Source of the DNA: Bacteroidota bacterium
GTDB lineage: Bacteria > Bacteroidota > Bacteroidia > JABDFU01
DNA: 64,000 bases
Assembly (NCBI GenBank): GCA_016183775.1
Contig: JACPDY010000048.1
Location: 1 to 64,000 of the forward strand
Direction: 5' to 3'
The translations under genes and the position numbers were made by a program. Numbering within the stretch: position 1 is the first letter of the stretch; the number at the start of each line of letters is the position of its first letter. Shown here piece after piece: positions 59,463 to 64,000 of the stretch. The notes beneath the pieces are model-generated. The model was not told the origin of the DNA and did not search any database. It was given only the letters and a program-made list of their open reading frames with translations.

Positions 59463-61028
59463 ATGAAAACCTCATCAGATGAATTATTCTTACTTATAAA
59501 ATCACTCACCACCCAGGAAAAGGTCTATTTTAAAGCATTTAGCGCGAAAAAAAGGGACAGCACCTTGTCATCGGGTTACATTAAAATGTTTAATGTACTT
59601 GATAAAATGAAGGTATACAACGACAATTTACTGAAATCGAACCTTAAAAGGGCAGGGTTTAATAACAATATTAAGGAGTCCAAAAGGCGTGTTACCGAAG
59701 TCATATTAAAAAGCCTGACAGATTTTCATTCCGACATGAACGAAGTGGTTCAACTGCAACAATTGATCAATCGTATTTATGTATTACTCGATAAGAAACT
59801 GTTGGACCTTGCATCTAAGCTTTTGTTGAAAGCGAAAAAAATAGCTTATGACTATGAATACTATGAATATTTGCTCAGTATTTCAAGACTGGAACAAAGA
59901 ATTCTGTTTTTAAAATCAGATGCCGCAGTATTTGAGAGTTACATCAAAAAAGAAATTGATAAAAAACGAGAATATGTAAAATGTCTCGATAATATTACCG
60001 AATACGAAAACTTATCACTTCAAATTGAACCCATAGAACGTACACATTCAGGTGAAATGATTAATGATAGTGTTGATGCGCTGAGGCAGATACTCCGGCA
60101 TCCTTTATTGCAAAATTCTACCAGCGCAATCACCTACGAATCGTTAAAATATTTTTACTCAATTAAATTCCGCTGTGCGATGTTACTTAACGAGATAACT
60201 GAGGATATATACAATGGGCAAAAGGCCTGGATATGTTTTCTTGAAAAGGATAAATTAAAGCTAATAAACCGTAAAATAAATTACCTGGGCGGGCTGAATG
60301 ATATACTTATCAGTCTTTCAGCTTTGGGTAATAAGAATGAATCGGAAAATTATTTTAAAAAGGCACAACAATTTGTTCAATCGCTTCCTCCGGCTGAAAA
60401 GACCGAAAAACTGATGTCGGTATTAGCTATTCTCTTTGGCACTTACATTTCTATCCAATTAAAAGTGCCAGACCCAAAAAAAGCACTGCAAACATGGGCA
60501 GAATTGAAAATAAGTGCTGCTTACAAAGCCTCAAGTTCTATTACCATTCTTATCCTCCATGGAAATCTAATTACTGCGCATTTTTTGTTAGCACAATTTA
60601 AAGAAGCTTTGGGTTTTGTAAATAAAGTTATCGCATCAAATAATAGTAACAGAATAGACATTCAACAATACGCCCGATTATTAATGCTCATAATTAATTT
60701 CGAACTGAACAAACGCGAACCTTTGCCATACTTATCAAAATCAGCGCAACGCCATTTGATTAAAGTTAATGGCACAATTTCAGACTACGACAAATGTATT
60801 TTGAATTATTTTGAACGAAATATTTCCGAAGCAGCCAATAAAAAGGAGGAAAAGAAAGTCTTTGAAAAATGGAAAAATGAATTACTTCGGTTGCCTCCCA
60901 AATCAGCATTTTTTCCGGAAGCCGGAGGGTCATTCTTTGATTTCATTTCCTGGATAGAAAGTAAAATACAAAACAAACCCCTACTAGAAATCCTGCGTGA
61001 AAAAGCTCAGCAAAAAGCTTTGGCATAA
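59463..61028 (+). CDS. Helical TPR-like protein, paralogue 4
   Basis: 521 residues. The ATG at 59463 is preferred to a TTG at 59457. Conserved with 7026 and 18118: LFLLIKSLTTQEKVYFKAFS, KMFNVLDKMKVYNDNLL, VILKSLTDFHS and the C-terminal FDFISWIESKIQNKPLLEIL followed by a basic tail. It is largely helical and lacks a signal peptide. It is divergent from the giant SBBP gene at 55615, the fourth case of this arrangement. It abuts the convergent carboxypeptidase gene with no gap. Function unknown. Confidence 0.75.
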   Translation: MKTSSDELFLLIKSLTTQEKVYFKAFSAKKRDSTLSSGYIKMFNVLDKMKVYNDNLLKSNLKRAGFNNNIKESKRRVTEVILKSLTDFHSDMNEVVQLQQLINRIYVLLDKKLLDLASKLLLKAKKIAYDYEYYEYLLSISRLEQRILFLKSDAAVFESYIKKEIDKKREYVKCLDNITEYENLSLQIEPIERTHSGEMINDSVDALRQILRHPLLQNSTSAITYESLKYFYSIKFRCAMLLNEITEDIYNGQKAWICFLEKDKLKLINRKINYLGGLNDILISLSALGNKNESENYFKKAQQFVQSLPPAEKTEKLMSVLAILFGTYISIQLKVPDPKKALQTWAELKISAAYKASSSITILILHGNLITAHFLLAQFKEALGFVNKVIASNNSNRIDIQQYARLLMLIINFELNKREPLPYLSKSAQRHLIKVNGTISDYDKCILNYFERNISEAANKKEEKKVFEKWKNELLRLPPKSAFFPEAGGSFFDFISWIESKIQNKPLLEILREKAQQKALA

Positions 61029-63452
61029 TCACCTTACCACCACCATCTTTTTCATTTCAGAATACTGACCTCCAGCAACAAGCTGATAATAATACACTCC
61101 GGGACTTAGTCTTTGCGTACTGATTGTAACACCCGATTGGTCCGCAAGCAATTGCTTATCATCAACCATCCTGCCCAAAGCATCGTACAGAACTAAATTG
61201 GCTGCAGCAACATTTTGAGGAAGCATAAAATTAACTTTAGCCGATTCATTAACAGGGTTCGGGTAAATCTGAACTGCTATAAAAGAGTTGATTTGCGCGG
61301 CCATATTTACCCCTAAAGGTTTGGGTACGATCTTCACAATATCCAGGTCGTCAAAATAAAATCCATCGTAATTTGTCCCCGGATCGGCAACCAATGTAAA
61401 TCTTATTAAAATATTCTGGCCAATATAATCGCTCAGATCAATTGATTCTTTAACCCATGTATATTGGTATCCATCATAAACAGGATTGTTGGGGTCCTGT
61501 GCTATATTACCGGGAATGGTATGCTTACCACATAAAGGCGACCAGTTTGCTCCACCATCGGAAGAGGCATTTACTTCCACATAATCGTAATTCGCTTCAA
61601 TCGCCCAGCGGGCCCAAAAAGTCATTTCAGCATAAACTGCATCCGTTAAGTTAACCGTCTTCGATTGTTCAATGGAACTTACCCAATAATTTTGCATGGT
61701 CCCATCCGGATAATTACCAATAGGACTGTCTGTAATGGATGATGGAGCTGAATGGTAAACACTTGTACTGGTTCCCCAGCCGGGCGAAGTCCAGTCGACC
61801 AATGAACCGGCATCTGTCGCATAGGTAGTAACCGGCATTCCATAAATTTTAGTAATGGTGTCTCTTATTATATATGAACCATTATTTACCGAAAGAACAA
61901 AAATTAATTTATCTCCATCTGTAACTCCTGTAATTAATGAATAAGAGATCGAATCTGTACGCTGTTCAATGCGCTTTAATGTTGAATATGATTTAGGGCT
62001 GCCTGCGGAAATAATATTAGACGTAACCGGTGTTAAAGTAACAGTGTAAGTAGCAGGACTATCAAGACCCAAGCGCTGAATATCATACACCAAATAATTT
62101 GATAGTTTACTTACAATTTTTGGAGATTGCTGCCTTACCACAGCATATTTTACCGCCAGTTCGGCAAAATGTAAATTCTGCGCAATGTTCTCCTTACATA
62201 TATCCACAATCCGATTCTGCGCCGGCCAAAAACCATCATTCACTGCACCCGCTTCGGGTGTCATGGCAAGTATCTTTGCTTTTGTTCCCTGCTCCCCATA
62301 CATCCAATCATCAGAGCTACCATTGGCAACATACGCCACAGTCTGATTGGGGGTGCCATATCTATAATTATTCTCCCGGGTTATTTCCTTTGCGTAAGCT
62401 TTATAAACAGTTGAGTCGGGCGTGAAAAAATCACTTTTATAGCCCCAGGGATAGATCAACAGGTTACTATAGGTATGATAGTTAAGAGCCAATTTGAACT
62501 GCCGGCTTTCACAAAACTGTTTTATGATCTGCGTTTCAGCCTCGGAAAAAGCCGAAGCACCACGGTATGTATCTGAGTTGGTATTACCGGATGAACCAGA
62601 ATTATCATACCCCCATGACTGACCATAGTTGCGGTTTAAGTCAACGCCATAAGTTCCATCCCCATTATTACGGCGATTTTTTCTCCACATTCCGCCACCA
62701 TTAGGATTCGTAGTTTGATTGTGTATATAACCATCAGGATTAATGCAGGGAACAAAATACATTTCAGTGTTATCAACCAGGAATTTCACTTCAGGGTTTG
62801 TATTGTAATTTTCCAGCAGGTAATACATATACATAATGACCTGTGAAGCAGAGGCCGGCTCACGCGCATGATGAAGGGCTGTATAAAGCAATTCGGGTTC
62901 AGACTCATCAACATTGGGATTGTCTGAAATTTTTACATAATAAAGTGATCTTCCGCCAACAGTGGTGGCGGAACCGATAGCGGTTTTGGCTTTAAAAACA
63001 GACGGAAATTTTGCAGCCATTGTATCAAGATTGGCCAATAGCTCGGCGTAAGTATAAAATCCGCCCATTGAACCCAGTTTAAAATTTACAGGTGTCTGGA
63101 AATCAGATATTTTTCCACAGGCATTTGATGCAACACCACCCGACACTTTTTGAGTAGCACTGGATATATTTTGCTGAACATAATATTGAGAAACATCATT
63201 GATAAGAATCTCGTATTTTGCTCCAAGGGATTTAAATATTGAAATATCGGAAGCGGAAAAGTCGGAAATAAAATACTGCCCCCTTTTATACTCACCATGA
63301 TCAAAACCCACCCCGGCTTCCGCCAATCGCTTTAAACCATTATCGTCTGCATATATCTTTACACGTGAATATTGCTCCGTTTGCGCTGTTATTGAAGTCG
63401 CAGAAATAACAATACCAGCAACAGCGCCTGTTATCAATTTGAATAATGACAT
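61029..63452 (-). CDS. Secreted M14 zinc carboxypeptidase with T9SS type A signal
   Basis: 807 residues from the ATG at 63452, which starts the signal peptide (MSLFKLITGAVAG, cleavage near SITAQ); an earlier start at 63554 would add a non-signal extension. The M14 domain (about 140-410) has Zn ligands His and Glu in HHAREPASA (near 195) and His in NYHTYSN (near 326). The substrate-binding DLNRNYGQSWG segment and the catalytic Glu in MTPEAG (near 399) complete the site. A jelly-roll domain (about 555-720) ends GFYFDDLDIVKI, and the type A sorting domain (IQIYPNPVNES, ending KKMVVVR) follows. It is predicted to be exported and to digest peptides outside the cell. Confidence 0.93.
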   Translation of the reverse strand: MSLFKLITGAVAGIVISATSITAQTEQYSRVKIYADDNGLKRLAEAGVGFDHGEYKRGQYFISDFSASDISIFKSLGAKYEILINDVSQYYVQQNISSATQKVSGGVASNACGKISDFQTPVNFKLGSMGGFYTYAELLANLDTMAAKFPSVFKAKTAIGSATTVGGRSLYYVKISDNPNVDESEPELLYTALHHAREPASASQVIMYMYYLLENYNTNPEVKFLVDNTEMYFVPCINPDGYIHNQTTNPNGGGMWRKNRRNNGDGTYGVDLNRNYGQSWGYDNSGSSGNTNSDTYRGASAFSEAETQIIKQFCESRQFKLALNYHTYSNLLIYPWGYKSDFFTPDSTVYKAYAKEITRENNYRYGTPNQTVAYVANGSSDDWMYGEQGTKAKILAMTPEAGAVNDGFWPAQNRIVDICKENIAQNLHFAELAVKYAVVRQQSPKIVSKLSNYLVYDIQRLGLDSPATYTVTLTPVTSNIISAGSPKSYSTLKRIEQRTDSISYSLITGVTDGDKLIFVLSVNNGSYIIRDTITKIYGMPVTTYATDAGSLVDWTSPGWGTSTSVYHSAPSSITDSPIGNYPDGTMQNYWVSSIEQSKTVNLTDAVYAEMTFWARWAIEANYDYVEVNASSDGGANWSPLCGKHTIPGNIAQDPNNPVYDGYQYTWVKESIDLSDYIGQNILIRFTLVADPGTNYDGFYFDDLDIVKIVPKPLGVNMAAQINSFIAVQIYPNPVNESAKVNFMLPQNVAAANLVLYDALGRMVDDKQLLADQSGVTISTQRLSPGVYYYQLVAGGQYSEMKKMVVVR

Positions 63453-63598
63453 GAGAGTTGAATTACGATTAAATCGCTTTGATTTAAATGTAATATAAAG
63501 CAGCTCAAGTTCAAAGTAATTTGACCGATAAATCACCTGCCGAATTAGCATCAAAATTGCTATTTATTACTTAATTTCGGGTTCTAAATTTAAAACCT

Positions 63599-64000
63599 AT
63601 GAGCACAGTAAACACGTCCGCAATGAGCGAAACAAAAGAATATATTAAAACCAATGAGCAGCGTTTTCTTAACGAACTGCTTGAACTCCTTCGCATACCT
63701 TCTGTAAGCGCCGACAGCAAATACAAACCCGATGTTTTAAAAATGGCCGATGCCGTGAAAGCGAAACTGATCGCGGCAGGAGCCGATAAAGTGGAGTTGG
63801 TCGAAACTGCCGGATACCCCGTGGTTTATGGCGAAAAAATGATCGACCCCAAATTACCCACCGTATTAGTATACGGGCATTATGATGTTCAACCTGCTGA
63901 TCCGATCAATTTATGGACCTCCCCTCCTTTTGAACCTGTTGTAAAAGACGGGAAGATATACGCCCGTGGCTCGTGTGATGATAAGGGCCAAATGTACATG
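63599..64000 (+). CDS. M20 family dipeptidase, N-terminal part cut by the window edge
   Basis: 134 codons are present from the ATG at 63599 with no stop before the edge. The sequence has LLRIPSVSADSKYKPDV, a VLVYGHYDVQPADP metal-site segment (first Zn His and Asp) and YARGSCDDKGQMYM with the next Asp ligand. These are typical of M20 dipeptidases such as the CNDP-like group. It would hydrolyse dipeptides in the cytoplasm and complements the extracellular carboxypeptidase encoded divergently upstream. The second half cannot be judged. Confidence 0.92.
   Translation, partial: MSTVNTSAMSETKEYIKTNEQRFLNELLELLRIPSVSADSKYKPDVLKMADAVKAKLIAAGADKVELVETAGYPVVYGEKMIDPKLPTVLVYGHYDVQPADPINLWTSPPFEPVVKDGKIYARGSCDDKGQMYM

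Noticed and set aside
1-64000. tRNA, rRNA, riboswitch or prophage genes
   Set aside because: None was recognised by eye on either strand; a covariance-model search would be needed to exclude small RNAs.

Overview
The window looks like the chromosome of an uncultured Bacteroidota. The evidence is two classes of type IX secretion (T9SS) C-terminal signals (type A at 25524, 52743 and 61029; a type B/CHU_C signal at 523), many SprB-type repeats, a GldM C-terminal-like protein, LytTR-type two-component signalling, DUF5522, TAnnTTTG promoter-like boxes and a near absence of Shine-Dalgarno sequences. No rRNA, tRNA, CRISPR array or prophage was seen. The only mobile gene is the first 13 codons of an IS5-like transposase at the left edge.

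Left region (1-23.4 kb): a tandem cluster of very large secreted repeat proteins. A 2151-residue protein with eleven Ig-like repeats and a type B T9SS signal is followed by SBBP/SprB proteins (8741-13039, 13215-15359), a decayed frameshifted copy (15450-18131) and a further SprB protein (19889-23386). Two minus-strand genes for helical, TPR-like proteins of about 500 residues (7026, 18118) sit among them, each divergent from a giant repeat gene. The same arrangement recurs at 51-54 kb and 55-61 kb, so four paralogous helical proteins each face a large secreted SprB-repeat protein. Five of the repeat proteins (one the decayed copy) share an unrecognised C-terminal domain of about 72 residues with a CxxCxCKEW motif. 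It ends each protein in place of a canonical T9SS signal and is the best candidate for an undescribed system.

Middle (23.4-49.5 kb): mostly housekeeping genes on the minus strand. They include urocanate hydratase, a LytS/LytTR-like sensor-regulator pair, a PLP-dependent deaminase/desulfhydrase, a glucosaminidase with LysM domains, a GT2/dihydroorotase/acyltransferase operon, acetyl-CoA synthetase, an ECF sigma operon with a GldM-like protein, 2-oxoglutarate dehydrogenase E1 and E2, a [2Fe-2S] ferredoxin-like protein, a polyprenyl synthase, a nucleotide-sugar epimerase and glucose-1-phosphate thymidylyltransferase.

Right (49.8-64 kb): a lipoprotein, the two further helical/secreted pairs, a radical SAM/SPASM protein, a T9SS M14 carboxypeptidase and the start of an M20 dipeptidase.

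A second theme is short palindromic or simple-repeat elements of intergenic type. They lie between genes (42661, 45971, 46336, 46375, 51035, 55541) and also, in frame, inside coding sequence: acs, sucB and both copies of one SBBP gene. Comparing the paralogues shows at least two of these are insertions.
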